Below, piece by piece: positions 31,671-44,120 of a stretch of 64,000 nt of DNA. Below the pieces are notes generated by a model. That model ran no database searches and was not told the DNA's origin. It was given only the letters and a program-made list of their open reading frames with translations. The stretch's first letter is position 1; every line of letters begins with the position of its first letter. Both the position numbers and the translations under genes were made by a program. This DNA comes from Sambucus nigra (Eukaryota; Streptophyta; Magnoliopsida; Dipsacales; Adoxaceae), in the NCBI GenBank assembly GCA_949130495.1, contig OX422216.1, positions 361,050,605-361,114,604 on the forward strand. Reading direction: 5' to 3'.

Positions 31671-33550
31671 TATGACACCCCGCTTATTAAAATAACGGGT
31701 GTCAAACCCTCTACTAAAATAAAAGAGGAATCCCAAATGGCTCATTCTTAGCACCACTATCGCATAGACAGAAAATACAACTAAGCACCCAAATTATAAT
31801 AAAGCGGATGCCAACAGTTCCAATAATATAACACATTTAAATCCTTTAACCGGAACTACAATACATGAAAATGTATACATGTAACAATAACATCACAACC
31901 AAAATAAACGAATAAGTTGTCGGTCAATAGACCCAGACAATATATCAAATGTCTGAAATATAAAGTATATACATCAATACAACACTTGTGCAACACACGC
32001 CCAATTAACACTCATGATCCTTAACTAGATTAACAAAAATGGGATTCGATTATATCAAAAAGCCTGCAACATTCCACGTATGCTGCAACTCCATAGACTC
32101 TGGAATGGAAGCTCAAACATGGCGTCCTTATGGTGAAACACCTAAAAATACATCAAATGGAAAAAAAGATAGATACGGGTCAGCACCCAGTTCTAAAAAT
32201 ATTTTAGCAAGTGAATTAAAATGCATAATAATTATGAATGTGAAATTCCATAATTAACATAGCTCCGCCCTCTCTTGAGACTCATACTCAACCCTCAACT
32301 ACAACGCGCACCTAAATGTATGCATTTTAAATCTTAGTTAAGCTACCCAATATATCTATGATTGACCCAACCTCATTCTTAAGCATTAAACCACACTAGC
32401 GTATCTAGTTCATACCAACATAACCACTTTTAATATCATTCTCATTGATCATTTACCAATACAATACTAATAACATTCACTAGTTATAAGCATAATATTT
32501 CACACATTAATCTTTGAAGCCTATATAATATTACTCTTGTTATTATACATGATTAATCATTTACTAACAAGTGCACATACATATCACTCATTATATGTAT
32601 ACTAACCATCCCTCAAAACATTAGCTCACTGGATGCAGTTTCTATGTCCTACCATCTTTCAGGGGATGCTCACACCATCCTAGGTACCATTCGTCGGACT
32701 CTCACACCGATTTGGTAAGATAAAGCACAAACCTATGGGAAACAGCCATAGTTCCTCACCTGAAAGCCAGACAAACAATACCCAAGGCGTCTCACCTATG
32801 ATAAAAGCCACACTGTATAAATACTGGATGCTACAACCTGGGACTATACCCTCCCTGTATTCACTAGCCAGGGGATTCACCCACATCGCTCAACTTCCCA
32901 TGATAGCACTAGAGTTGTATGTTCCATATAATATATCATACACACACAATATATATATATATATATATATACCATCTCATATCCGAATGTATATATCAAT
33001 AAACCCGGCTACCTGTGTATAACACTCATTACACTAGCCGATACTTCCCCACACATATTCCCAATCCACTTTATTACTCAATCACTGACTTAAGATTTAA
33101 TAATCAATTACATATTTGATTAATCCATAAGTTTGATATAACTCAGGACACACGACTTCTCTCAACTAGCCCATATCCCATATCTTAATTGAACTCCTCC
33201 TCCTAGGAAAACTTTATGAAGGAACTGGAGTATTAATCTCCCTAATACACTTCCATAATCATCCTGATGTCTCCCTACCATCGTATAGTATTATCATCCC
33301 GCTTCTTACATCATAAACATTCATATCACTTCATATTAGAGGGTTCTCAATCACTAAGCCCAATTGGAAAGGAGTTAAAGAAAAGTTAAAAATATATAAC
33401 GTGTGAACCGAATATCTTTCTTCATAAACGAATTGGTCTGCTACACTGAAGAATGTGAACGGAGTCGATGGTTGCAAAACAAAACTGATCCATTGCTTCA
33501 TGAACAAATCGATCTGAAGATCATTAACTGAACCGGTTTGGCCTGGTCAA
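31671..33550 (-). repeat. Truncated chromovirus-type LTR (copy a), minus strand
   Basis: Its left edge tatgacaccccgc is the reverse of the usual LTR end gcggggtgtca. It aligns block by block with copy b at 33556, but stops near a point equivalent to about 35615, so roughly the outer third (the LTR start side) is missing. A block at about 32262-32330 is the reverse complement of the conserved ...agagaggtgag...ctcaagagag module seen in the plus-strand LTRs. It contains an (AT)n run at 32949-32971. Confidence 0.75.
32949..32971. repeat. (AT)n microsatellite
   Basis: About eleven AT units inside LTR copy a, at the position equivalent to the AT-rich part of copy b. Confidence 0.9.
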
Positions 33551-34770
33551 TTTTATGTGACACACCACTTATAATAATAACTGGTGGCCAACCCTATACT
33601 AAGATAAAGCATCAATCTCAAGTGGATCATTCTCATCATAAATTGTCGAGTTGACTAAAATTAACAAACCACCCAATATCAGAATAAACGAATGCCAATT
33701 TTTTCTTTTCTTTTTCAAAACATATAGAAAATTGAGACCATATACAACAACATCAAGTGATCATATATATACAACATGTACAACAAAATAAAATATCTAA
33801 ATAATTTGTCGGGCAACAGACTATATAATGTAACAAATCTCTGATATGTATAAGATACACAAAACTATGACCCTTGTGTAAATAGCTGAATTACAATTTT
33901 GTATACTTAAATAAATATCCAAAAATGAGAAGTAGCTACAACAAAAGTCCGACAACAATCCACACATGCTACAACTCCATATACACAGGAATGGAAGACT
34001 CAACATTGGCGTCCTTGTGCTGGAACACCTATTATATATAATAAATATGAGCAAGAGAGAGGATATAAATGGGTCAGAGACCAATGTTTGAAAATAGTTT
34101 AGCAAGTGAATTAAAATCCATAATTATTACGAATGTACTATTTCATAATATAAAGTGGTGCCACGCTCTCTTGAGACTCAACCTTACCCCTCAATTATAT
34201 TGCGAACCTAAACGTGTGCATTTTAATCTTAAATCAAGCTAGCCAACTCGTCTAGGGATAACTCAACCTTAAGTCAACACAATTACCCCACTCGCGTATC
34301 TAGTGTACCCAGAATGTAATCATTTTAATCTCATCCTCATGATTACATAGCAATTCATTAATCAATAACTTTCACTAGTTATTTTCATAACATATCACAC
34401 ATTATCTTCAAGGTTGTATAATATTAGTCTCACTATTATATGAGATAAATCATCGGTAAAGAGTACACATACATAACGCACATAATTGATGTATACTAAC
34501 CATCGCTCAGAGCTTTAACTCAATGGATGCAGTCTTTAAAATGCTATCATCTTACAGGGAATTAGTCACATACCATCCTGGGTTACCAGCAGTTGGACTC
34601 TAACACCGATTTAGTATAAACCAAATCACAAATGTAGGGGAAGCGGTCATAGTTTCTCACCAAAAATAAGACGAATCATACCTAAGATATCATACCCCTG
34701 ATAAATGCCACATAATAAATAAATGAATGCTACCCACATCACGCAAATTCCCATGATATCACTATAGGGG

Positions 34771-34982
34771 TATGTCCACATACACTAAACCTAATCTGCC
34801 TAATTGTCACGGTCATTGACCTTGACAAGTTCAACTTGTCAAGGTCAATGACCGTGACAATTCGGGGCGAGGCAACTTTTTTTGTCACGGACATGTCACG
34901 GTCATTGACCGTGACAAGTTTGTTAGAATTGTCACGGTCGTGTCACGGGACATGACCGTGACAAGTTTAGTCACGGTTAATA
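34771..34982. mobile_element. Probable foldback or MITE-like insertion in LTR copy b
   Basis: Copy a passes from gtatgttcca straight to tataatatatcatac at the equivalent site, while copy b has about 210 extra bases. These contain a 61-bp perfect palindrome and three more gtcacggtca / tgaccgtgac inverted motifs. I could not fix terminal repeats or a target duplication beyond a possible cca. Confidence 0.55.
34802..34862. repeat. 61-bp perfect palindrome
   Basis: Two 30-base arms, beginning aattgtcacggtcattgacc, are exact reverse complements around a single C at 34832. The internal motif gtcacggtcattgac recurs at 34905-34925 and 34965. Confidence 0.95.
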
Positions 34983-35070
34983 ACCATATGATATATATCA
35001 TACACCCAAGATATATATATATATATATATACACACATCATATATACAAACCATATGATATCCGAATGTG

Positions 35071-35074
<4 letters not shown>

Positions 35075-35124
<50 letters not shown>
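35075..35124. repeat. (TA)n microsatellite
   Basis: About 25 uninterrupted TA units inside LTR copy b; a shorter run is at 35010-35030. Confidence 0.95.
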
Positions 35125-35126
<2 letters not shown>

Positions 35127-35944
35127 CCTGGCTATGTGGATATCACTCATCACACTTACCGATAATCCCTAGAATTATTTCCAATTCATTTTATGATTTA
35201 ATTGCTCACTTGAACCTTTATCATCAATTACACATATGAATTATCATACACTTTAACATAATTAAGGGTACACGGCCTCTCACTCATTAACCCTTAACTA
35301 TCCCTAAAAGAATCCCCACACCTCAGAGAATTTACGAAAGGAAGCAACATAAAAACTTCTAAATATACCTCTGTAATAGTCTCGATGGAACCCCACCATC
35401 GTAACATCTCATGAACCCACATTTTGTTTCATAAACATGTTTATCGTATCATAATAGAGGGTTCCCAAGAACCAATCCCAAATGGAGAGGAATTATAGAA
35501 GAGTTAAAAAAATTCACGATCGAAACGAACCATTGGCTTTTAAAAACGAATTATTTCGTTGCTAAAATGAACTGATCCGAGGTCCACAATCAAATCGATT
35601 CGACCTATTCAGATTTTGTTCCTACGAGATTTTCCTACATCTCGAAAAACCATTTCCACCATCTAAATCACATATCAAACATGACAACCATTCTATGTAG
35701 GATCCCATCCAACAAATCCATATAAACACGTCAATGCAAGATTGCTCAACAATTTCAAGGGTTTAACAATAAATGCTCAAAATCAACTAGTTCACCAACA
35801 AATAATGAATTAATGCACACCCATATTCATTTATCAAGTTAAATCACTTGCCTTAAAGTTGTATAAGAAGAATCCTCTTCATATTCACGGATTTGGCTAA
35901 AAACCCCAAACTTCTCTTCTCTTCCTCCTTTTGTTTTGTCTCTT

Positions 35945-35962
35945 TCTCTCTCTCTCTCTCTC
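35945..35962. repeat. (TC)n microsatellite
   Basis: Nine TC units in LTR copy b, minus-strand GA; followed by a C-rich run. Confidence 0.85.
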
Positions 35963-36507
35963 ACCCCCTCCCCCTAGGGTTTTCTCTCAAATGGGTTTAT
36001 CGCTTTATAATGAGATTGGATAGCTTCCCTTTTAAGTCTAGTAAACCAATCTCTAATAAATCATAATATTAACTAATAATACACACTTAAAATGACTCGT
36101 ATACCATTATTTAAGTCCAACGAGCCAAAAAGACCCTGAAACCAAATATAACTGTCGGGCAAACATTTTTACTTTCTCGGCCCATCACGGACCAACTGCT
36201 CACTCCAATTAGTCATCCGAGACTCTGATAATAAAGTCCTCTCCCAACTCATATACTCACACAAATATACCTGGTTGAGAAATAACTAATTCCCATCGCT
36301 AATACACAAACATACGAAGTAATAGCATGCAACATGATTTTATTTACATTATCAAACTAGTAAATATACCATTTGCATAAATATTAACTATTCTACCCAA
36401 ATTAATATGCATTCTAAATTCATATTTTTAAATTTCAATTGTATTAATCGCACACATACAAGGTAATTTAATATAAAAATAAATATACAAAAGTAAGGGG
36501 TATTAAA

Positions 36508-36523
36508 TACTACCCCCGTATAG
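36508..36523 (-). promoter_or_regulatory. Polypurine tract, minus-strand chromovirus
   Basis: On the minus strand ctatacgggggtagta directly precedes the LTR start, after a gaggatgaaatt motif that also precedes the tract in the other chromovirus copies. Confidence 0.75.
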
Positions 36524-36559
36524 AGGAATTTCATCCTCAAAATTCAAGTATACATTATT

Positions 36560-37950
36560 GAAATAGGTATGGATACTTGGCTCATTTATCATCCTCTCGT
36601 TCCCACGTTGACTCATCAGTGTTGTGGTGTTCCCATTGGACTCAAACTAAAGGCACTACTTTCGATCGCAGCCCATGCTCACTACGATCTAAAATGGCAA
36701 CCGGTTGTTCTTCATATGAGATATCAGGATAAAATTCAATTTCTTCTAATGGGACATGCCAATACACCCTCTCACTCCTTCGATACTTTTTCAAGGACTA
36801 AACGTGGAACACATCACGAATTCTCTATATTCGCTATGGAAAAGCAAGTCTGTAGGCCACATGACCAATTATCTCAATTATTGGAAAAGGCCCTACATAC
36901 CTCGGTTCAAGTTTAATTTTCTTCCCAAATCTCGCTACACCTTTCATCAGGGATACCTTTAGCAACACTTGGTCTCCCACTTCCAAATCCGTGTGTCTAC
37001 GATCCCCATCGGCATAACTTTTCTGTCGATCTTACGCAATGTACATGCAGCTTTTACTCAACTCAAGTTTTGCCAAAGTGTCTTGGATCACCTCCGGTCA
37101 AAGAAGTTTATCATCCCCGGCTTCCAACCAACATGCGGGTGAATGACATGGGTGATCGTATAACACCTCGTAATGATCCATACCAATGGTAAACAGGTAA
37201 GAATTATTATAAGAAAATTCTAGCAATGGCAGTTATTGCTCCCAATACCCTCTAAAATCCAACATACATATTCGGAGCATATCTTCCAACATCTGATTTA
37301 CTCACTCAGTTTTCCCATCGATCTTGGGGATGGTATGTCATGATCAATCGCAATTCAGTCCCCATTGATTCTTGGAAACTCTACTGAAAATGGGAGACAA
37401 AGATTTTATCTCGGTCGGATAAAATATTGATCGGCACTCCATGCAATCACACAATCTCTACAATAAAAAGCTAGGCATACTACGTCGTCACCACATCCAT
37501 TCTCATGGGTAAAAAGTGTTCCAACTTAGTTAAACGATTCATTATAACCCAAATAAAGTCATGATTACACTACGAAAAAGGTAATCTTGTGATAAAATCC
37601 ATGGAGATGCTTTCCCATCTCCATACTGGAATCTCTAACGGCTGCAACATTACAGAAGGTCGCTAGTGGTCCATTTTCACTAACTAACATGTGGTGCATT
37701 AGGAGACGAACTCAGTTATGTCCCTTTTCATACCTTCCCACCAGTATTATCGACACATGTCCTGATACATCTTATCTCGATGTGAATGGACCATAACTTT
37801 CGATATGAGAGACTCGAACATAAAGAGCATGCTGCAAATCCCTATTATTGGGGACTATTAATCTCTCGTTGAAACGTAATCCACGCTCAGAACTAATAGA
37901 GTCGGATTTCGCTTCCTTCATTTACAATTTGTGCACGTTGTATTTTCACT
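36560..37950 (-). pseudogene. Chromovirus integrase and chromodomain, minus strand, heavily decayed
   Basis: Read right to left. About 37900-36950 contains integrase remnants, including the YQDMC...YWW-type zinc-finger segment, a DFITRLPFS-like core start and an ILSDRDKIF-like catalytic segment. About 36740-36570 encodes SYEEQPVAILDRSEHGLRSK-like residues and an ESTWERE end, which is the same chromodomain as in the element at 1269. Many stops and shifts are present. ORFs annotated in the opposite direction here (36569-36962) are shadows. Confidence 0.75.
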
Positions 37951-39523
37951 CCTTATCTTCAACTTGAACCTTCACCTCCCATATCACCATATCAGGTGTG
38001 ACTATTAACACTTCCATACATGCTTTGTCCTTGCATCATCCTAGCTAAGTTTTTTCCACTTGGCTTCCATTCTTCAGCTAATTGTCTAGTGGGTCGACGA
38101 CTCAATGCGTCAACTACTACATTATATTTTCCCGGATGATATTGGATATCAAATTGATAATCCTATACAAATTCCAGCCACCTACGTTGCCTCATATTTA
38201 GATATTTTTGGGTAAACAAATATTGCAGTGACTTGTGATCCGTGAAAAGACTGAATTTCTCCCCCGGGAGATAATGTCTCCCTATTCTCAATGCAAAGAC
38301 TATGGCAACCAACTCCAGATCATGTGTAGGATAATTCCTTTCATGGGGCTTTATCTTACATGATGCATAAACAATAGCCCTATCCTCTTATTGAAGCACA
38401 CCCCCTAATCCCTGGAGATATGCATTCGTAAAGACTAAATACTCCACTCCCGCTTTAGACAACGTGAGAATGGGTGTCTACATCAACTTGTCCTTTAACT
38501 CATCAAATGTTAATTGACGGGAATCATACCACACAAACTTACCCCCTTCCGAGTCAAATTCGTCAAAGGCATGATAATCTTCGAAAAGCCCTTAATAAAC
38601 TGGTGATAATAACCCGTTAAACCCAAGAAACTACGGATCTGCGTTTGTGTCATGGGCTGACCCCACCCCCTCACCACCACAACTTTACATGGGTCCACGA
38701 AAATACCCTTCTCAGACACCATATGACACAAAAGTTGAACTTCACGCAACTAAAACCCATACTTCTCGAACTTAGTGTAAAATTTATGGTCCCGTTGTGT
38801 CTTCAGAACCAACCGCAAATGCTCCACGTTTTTGGCTTCTGTCCGAGAATATACCAGAATATCATCAATGAATAAAACCACAAATTAGTCCAAGAAATCC
38901 CGAAATACCATGTTCATCATATCCATGAACACTGCAGGGGCATTGGTTAACCCAAAGGGCCTAACTAAAAACTCACAGAATTCGTAACAGGTCAAAAATG
39001 AAGTCTTAGAGACATCCTACTCTCTAATACGAATATGGTGATACCCCATATGCAAATCAATTTTTGAGAAGTAAGGGGACCCTATTAATTAATCAAATAA
39101 ATCGACGATACGAGGTAACGGGTACTTATTATGGATTGTCACCTAATTCAACTCTTGATAATCTACACACAACCGCAAAGAACCATCCCTCTTCTTCACA
39201 AATAACACAGGGGCTCCCCAAGGTGACGTACTCCGATGAATAAAACGCTGGCCCACAAGATGCTGGATTTGGTCTCGCAACTCCCCCATCTCCAAAGGAG
39301 CCATACGGTATGTAGCTCGCGTAATTGGCCTAGTCCTAAGTGCTAGATCAATGACAAACCCGATCTCACGACTCAGAGGTAAGCTTGGAATTTCCTGGAA
39401 TACATCAGCGAACTCCCTAACCACCGAAATCGAATATAAGGAAACAACCACTTCCTGGGAAGTCTCCTCCTTAATATAATATAAATCGGTGCTCGAACCT
39501 CCATCCGGAAGAGGTATGGCAAC
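37951..39523 (-). pseudogene. Chromovirus protease end, RT and RNase H, minus strand
   Basis: The right end (39523-39450) matches the protease-RT linker of the element at 1269. 39451-39143 encodes [20 protein letters not shown] to [21 protein letters not shown]. About 38960-38830 encodes the active site FIDDILVYS. 38749-38510 encodes the connection domain with IRSFLGLTGYYHQFIKGFS. About 38460-38080 is RNase H, with [16 protein letters not shown] residues. Stops are frequent and several codons fit CAG or CGA changed to stop. The gene is cut off at 39523 by the Tat element; gag is not found on the other side. Confidence 0.82.
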
Positions 39524-39938
39524 TGTGGGTACCCGAATTTTCCATCACGGGCCCAGACGAGTAGCCTAATAAAAATGTCCCAAAGTCCGAACCCTTCGTA
39601 CTTTAACTTAATTCAGTTATGACTTAGTCTTCTCCTAGAATCTCGTATAGAGATATTCCAGGAGAGAAATATGGACGTGGGGGAGACCAACACCCCCACT
39701 CCTCGAAGATAAACATGTATATAATAAACCCTAAGCCTGGGGCAAGAGGCAGGCATTGTATTCTCTGTAAACGCTCCCTAGAGTACATAGAAATAATACT
39801 GACTGCACCACCGTAGACGTAGGCATTCTTGTTGAACCACGTACATACTGTGTTGTGTGATTGGCATTTTATGTTCTTTATTTTCCTTGGTGATTGCTCT
39901 TTTCTTATTTATTTATGTTGAATATAATTATCACCACA
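39524..39938 (+). repeat. 5' LTR of the Tat element (about 415 bp)
   Basis: It starts tgtgggtacccg and ends near caccaca, just before the primer site. A TATA-like tgtatataataaacc sits at 39716-39730, followed by a purine-rich part. Only one copy is in the window, so the edges rest on the primer site on the right and the TG at the break in the chromovirus on the left. Confidence 0.7.
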
Positions 39939-39939
39939 A

Positions 39940-39957
39940 TTGGCGCCGTCTGTGGGA
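39940..39957 (+). promoter_or_regulatory. Primer binding site, tRNA-Arg type
   Basis: ttggcgccgtctgtggga, a form commonly found after LTRs of plant Tat elements. It separates this element from the chromovirus and copia copies, which use initiator Met. Confidence 0.85.
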
Positions 39958-39989
39958 AGCCACTGTCCCTCTAGTTGGCTTCGCTGGAA

Positions 39990-40790
39990 AAATGACTATT
40001 CCATTGGGAAAGATTGTGCTACCAAAAAGGGCAGGAAGTATCTCCAAGATGATTGAGTTTCTGGTAGTTAACATTGACTCCCCATACCAAGCTATCCTAG
40101 GCAGAGGATGGCTACATGCGATGAAGGCAGTCCCCTCGACCTACCAATCAGAAACTCAAATATATAACCGAGCGAGGAGATATGGAGATCCATGGCGATC
40201 AAGCGATGGCAAGAAGGTGCTTCATAGCGACCATCCGACCAAGACCAGAGAAGAAGGCCGAAAAGCCCAATGAGAAGGTCGAGGAACAAGAAGGTCTGAT
40301 ACCTTCAAAATAGCAGTTAAGGTACGGAAGACTCGGAGTGGAAAAGACCAGGCTCCTCCCCTCTGAGCGGGTCATTGAAAACCTCAAGGAAGTTACAGCT
40401 GGTGGTCGCGATAAGGACAGGATATTCTTAATTGGAGCTTCTCTCACAGATCAAGAAAAGAAGGAATTGACGATTCTATTGAGAAGCAACATAAACATTT
40501 TCGCGTGGGAACCATACGAGCTAGCTGGAATTGATTCCACTGTGGTTTGTCATCAGTTGCATGTCGACCCCACTTTCAAACCTATCACACAGAAGGCACG
40601 GTGGACTGCACCCGAGAAGGCAAAAGCCATAGAAAAAGAAGTTGAAAAATTACTGGATTCAGGATCCATACAGGAGGTTCAATTCCCTAAATGGTTATCC
40701 AACTCGGTAGTAGTTCCAAAGAGTAACGGGAAATGGAGAGTCTGCATTGACTTCACTGACCTTGGGAATTCCCTAAGGACAGTTTCCCTC
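39990..40790 (+). pseudogene. Tat protease end and RT start
   Basis: 40080-40140 encodes SPYQAILGRGWLHAMKAVPS, the C-terminal part of a Tat protease. The codons just before it (MTIPLGKIVLP) are also protease-like, but gag and the active-site DTG are missing. This places the protease only about 50 bases after the primer site, so several kilobases have been deleted. 40338-40796 encodes RT: IFAWEPYELAGIDSTVVCHQ, then WTAPEKAKAIEKEVEKLL and SNSVVVPKSNGKWRVCIDFTDL. Confidence 0.8.
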
Positions 40791-41857
40791 TCCTAAAAAT
40801 TGACTAATTGGTGGATGCCACAGCAGTTCACGAAAGAATGAGTTTTCTGGATTCATATTCGGGATATCATCACATACCTCTGTAAGCACCAGACCAGGAT
40901 AAGACAACATTCATCACCACCATCAGATTATACTGTTACAAAGTCATGCCCTTCGGGCTCAAAAACGCAGAGGCAACCTACCAGCGGTTGGTCACCAAGA
41001 TGTTCAAAGACCAAATGGGAGACACCATGGAAGTCTACATCGATGATATGCTCGTTAAGAGAAGGAACAAAGAAGACCACCTCTCGGACATATCAAGAAC
41101 CTTTGAAGTCCTCAGGAAATACCGAATGAAGCTCAATGCGAGAAAATGTTCTTTCGGTGTCCAGTCAGGAAAGTTTCTTGGGTACTTGGTCAGTAAGAGA
41201 GGCAATGAGGCTAATTCGGACTAGATCAATGCAATCAACAGGGTGTAGCCCCCTCACACAATATGGGACGTACAGAAGCTCACCGGCATGATCACTACCT
41301 TGAACCGTTTCATCTCAAAGTCCTCTAAGAAGTGAAAACTATTCTTTCAGCTCTTGAAGGGAAACAAGACAGTAGAATGGAATCAAGATTGCTCGCAAGC
41401 ATTGGACGAGCTCAAAGCTTACCTTATCTCACCACCCCTGCTCATCATACCTCAAGAAAGAGATCCCTTGTACTTATATCTCGCTATTTCCAGCCACGTC
41501 GTCAGTTCTGCACTAGTGTACGAGAAAGTAGGAATCCATCACCCCGTTTATTACACAAGAAACACCTTATTAGACGTCGAGCAGCAGTACCAACCACTAG
41601 ATAAGCTCGCATTTTCACTCATAGTAGCTTCAAGAAATTTGAAGCATTACTTTGAATCTCACAATATCATCGTCCTTACATCAAACCCCCTTAAAGCAGT
41701 CCTGCAGAAAGCGAATTTGTCGGGCAGACTGACTAAATGGTCGGTTGAGCTCGGACGATTTGACATCCAATTTCAACCAAGGAATGCAATTAAAGGGCAA
41801 GTCCTTGATAATTTCATAGTCGAGTTCACAGGCAAGCAGCCTCTCGACCAACTTTAA
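40791..41857 (+). pseudogene. Tat RT end and first RNase H
   Basis: 40791-40945 is broken by stops. 40946-41224 encodes MPFGLKNAEATYQRLVTKMF and the active site YIDDMLVK, then SGKFLGYLVSKRG. 41354-41857 encodes the connection and first RNase H, with LYLAISSHVVSSALV, the loop PVYYTRNTLLDVEQQYQPLD and the end FQPRNAIKGQVLDNFI. Stops and at least two frame changes remove function. Confidence 0.85.
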
Positions 41858-41879
41858 CCCATGAAGCAAAGAGAGAATC

Positions 41880-42330
41880 ATGCAACAAATGAAGTTTGGC
41901 GATTATTAGTTGATGGAGCCTCCAACTCAAAGGGGCAGGAGTAGGCATTGTGCTTGTTACTCCAGAAGATACCTTCCTCGAACAGGGAATTATGCTTGGA
42001 TTTGAAGCCTCCAATAATGAGGCAGAGTATGAGGCTTTGATATCCAGCCTCCAGAAGGCACAGAGGTTGGGAGAGAAGAAGTTATAGGTGTTCGACGACT
42101 CATAATTAGTCTCCAATCAGATAAGTGGGGACTACAATACCAGAGATAAAAGAATGGCAGCCTACCTCACCTTGACAAAGAAGTTAATGTCCATCTTCGA
42201 GAAAGTCAGTGTCCAGTAGTTTCCCAGAGGTCAGAACAGCCATGCCGACGCCCTGGCAGCCCTGAGTTCGGCAATCAATTTCGACTTAAAAAGAACGATC
42301 CCCATCGACTTCCTCGCCCATTCGAGCATC
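41880..42330 (+). pseudogene. Tat second (additional) RNase H
   Basis: Encodes LLVDGASNSKGAGVGIVLV, NNEAEYEALI and HADALAALSS, the acidic residues and folds of a second RNase H of archaeal/plant type. A second RNase H after the first is characteristic of Tat/Ogre/Retand elements. A few stops (for example near 42087 and 42107) break the frame. Confidence 0.82.
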
Positions 42331-43629
42331 AACCAGAGCAATGAGCTTCCAAGCATGGAGCATGTGCTCCAGATTGAATCACCACCTAGTTGGTTAGACC
42401 CCTTAAGGGATTATTTGAAAGATGGCGCACTTCCAAACGATAGGAAGATCGATCACCAGATAAGAGTCAAAGCTACTCGCTTTCACTTATCTCCTGAGGG
42501 AAAGATGTATAAGAGATCGTTATTCGGCCCTTACCTTCAATGTGTTCACCCAAAGGATGTCGAGAAAATTCTACACCAGATCCACGGAGGAATCTGTGAA
42601 AGTCATATTGGAGGAAGATCACTAGCTTTTCGATCTAAGAAGGAAGGCTACTGGTGGCCATATATGCAAAACGATTCGGCAGTATACGCTTACAAATGCA
42701 AAAAATGTCAGCTACATGCTCCTATGGTTCACCAACCTGCCAGCGACCTAAGATCACTCACCAGCCCCTTGCCTTTCACCCAATAGGGAACGGACATCGT
42801 AGGCCCACTTCCCGCTGCCGCCGCCAATCGCAAGTATCTGTTGGTCGCCACGGATTACTTCACCAAATGGATCAAGGCAGAGCCACTGGCAAACATCCAA
42901 GATGCAAATACGATGAGATTCATATGGAAAAAACATAATTACCCATTTTGGAATTCCAAGAACCATCATCACTGACAATGAAACACAGTTCTAGAGTGGC
43001 CCTTTCCAGAACTTCTGCAATAAACACGGGATCAAGCAGTATTTTAGCTCGGTGGCGTACCCCCAGAGCAACGATCAAGTCGAGGCTTCCAACAAAATAG
43101 TGATTGATGGGCTGAAGAAACGACTAGAGCGAGCCAAAGGTGCATGGGTGAGTGAGCTGCCGCATATTTAATGGGCTTATCGCACTACCCCACGGCGAAC
43201 AACTGGGGAAACCCTATTCTCACTGATGTACGGAATGAAAGCAATCATCCCCTTGGAAAATGGTCTATCAATGATGAGAACCACCCTTGTTAACCAAGGC
43301 TAGAACGATGCAGCTTTACTCGCTGAACTTGATCTAGCTGACGAACGCAGAGACCTAGCCCTAGTAAGGCTAGCGAGCTATCAACAATAGCTCGCGAAAC
43401 AATATAACAATAAGTTCAATCAGAGGGCATTCCAGGTTGGGGACTACGTCCTAAGGAAAGTCCTTGGCTGCGCAGTAAAACCTTCGGACGGCAAGCTAGG
43501 GCCGAACTGGGAAGGACCATTTAAGATAACAAGAGACGATCTACAAGGAACCTATCACTTAGAAACGCTAGATATCAGAGAGATACCCCGAGCATGGAAC
43601 GCAGCCAACCTAAAGAAATTATATTTCTA
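42331..43629 (+). pseudogene. Tat integrase
   Basis: 42355-42786 encodes the HHCC zinc finger: CESHIGGRSLAFR, YWWPYMQNDS and CKKCQ. The core starts at GTDIVGPLP (about 42790) with ATDYFTKWIKAEPLANI, then a degraded TDNETQ segment (about 42975) and YPQSNDQVEASNK (about 43060). The C-terminal part [18 protein letters not shown] to IPRAWNAANLKKLYF ends at 43629. That part is homologous to the minus-strand segment at 63402-63881. Several frameshifts and stops. Confidence 0.85.
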
Positions 43630-44120
43630 GCTTTTTCTTTTCTTTTTATTGGCTCTCTTATCAAATCTTTGGAATTGGCAAATCATTTTTTATTTATATA
43701 CTTGTAAATTAATGATAGATGTTTGGCAGTTGCATTCTATTAAGTATTGAGAACTTTATAACTTGCACAGCCATTCCAAATAATAGGCACCTTACTCAAA
43801 GTAATTAAGCAGGGTATCACCCTCCTAAGCCGATAATATATAAAGCCCTACAGGGGATCCTTTGGCGATTATAAAGGTTTGGCGAACCTGAGGACTCACA
43901 TCAGGACCAAGCATTCTTCCTAGTCGATAAGTAGATGGTATATATTCATCTACATCAATCGACTAAAGACCATAAAAGGGAAGTAAAGGATAAAATGAAT
44001 CAATACACTGAGGGAAAAAGTCTTTTCATTTCATTCATACATCAGGATCAGAGTACATTGAGAATTAGAAAGGAACATTACAAACAAGTCAAAAAATATA
44101 AAAGAAATACTAAGAGCAGA
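43630..44120. other. Tat spacer between pol and antisense ORF
   Basis: It matches, in reverse, parts of 61652-61905 and 63145-63401 in the right-hand Tat copy. About 1.24 kb that holds the 244-aa ORF there is absent here (join near 43880-43890). No coding region. Confidence 0.7.

Larger units (their letters stand above)
33556..36507 (-). repeat. 3' LTR of minus-strand chromovirus (copy b, 2952 bp)
   Basis: The left edge is tgtgacacacc; the right edge ggggtattaaa is the reverse of a degraded TGTAATACCCC start. A polypurine tract follows at 36508-36523, so this is the 3' LTR of the minus-strand pol beyond it. It differs from copy a by an about 210-bp insertion holding a perfect palindrome (34802-34862) and by a long (TA)n run. 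Confidence 0.8.

Noticed and set aside
34771..34985. CACTA-type DNA element, because of a cactaaacc motif near the left edge
   Set aside because: No matching ...tagtg at the right edge and no 3-bp target duplication.
36569..36962. Plus-strand ORFs
   Set aside because: They overlap the minus-strand chromodomain and integrase remnants and are shadows.
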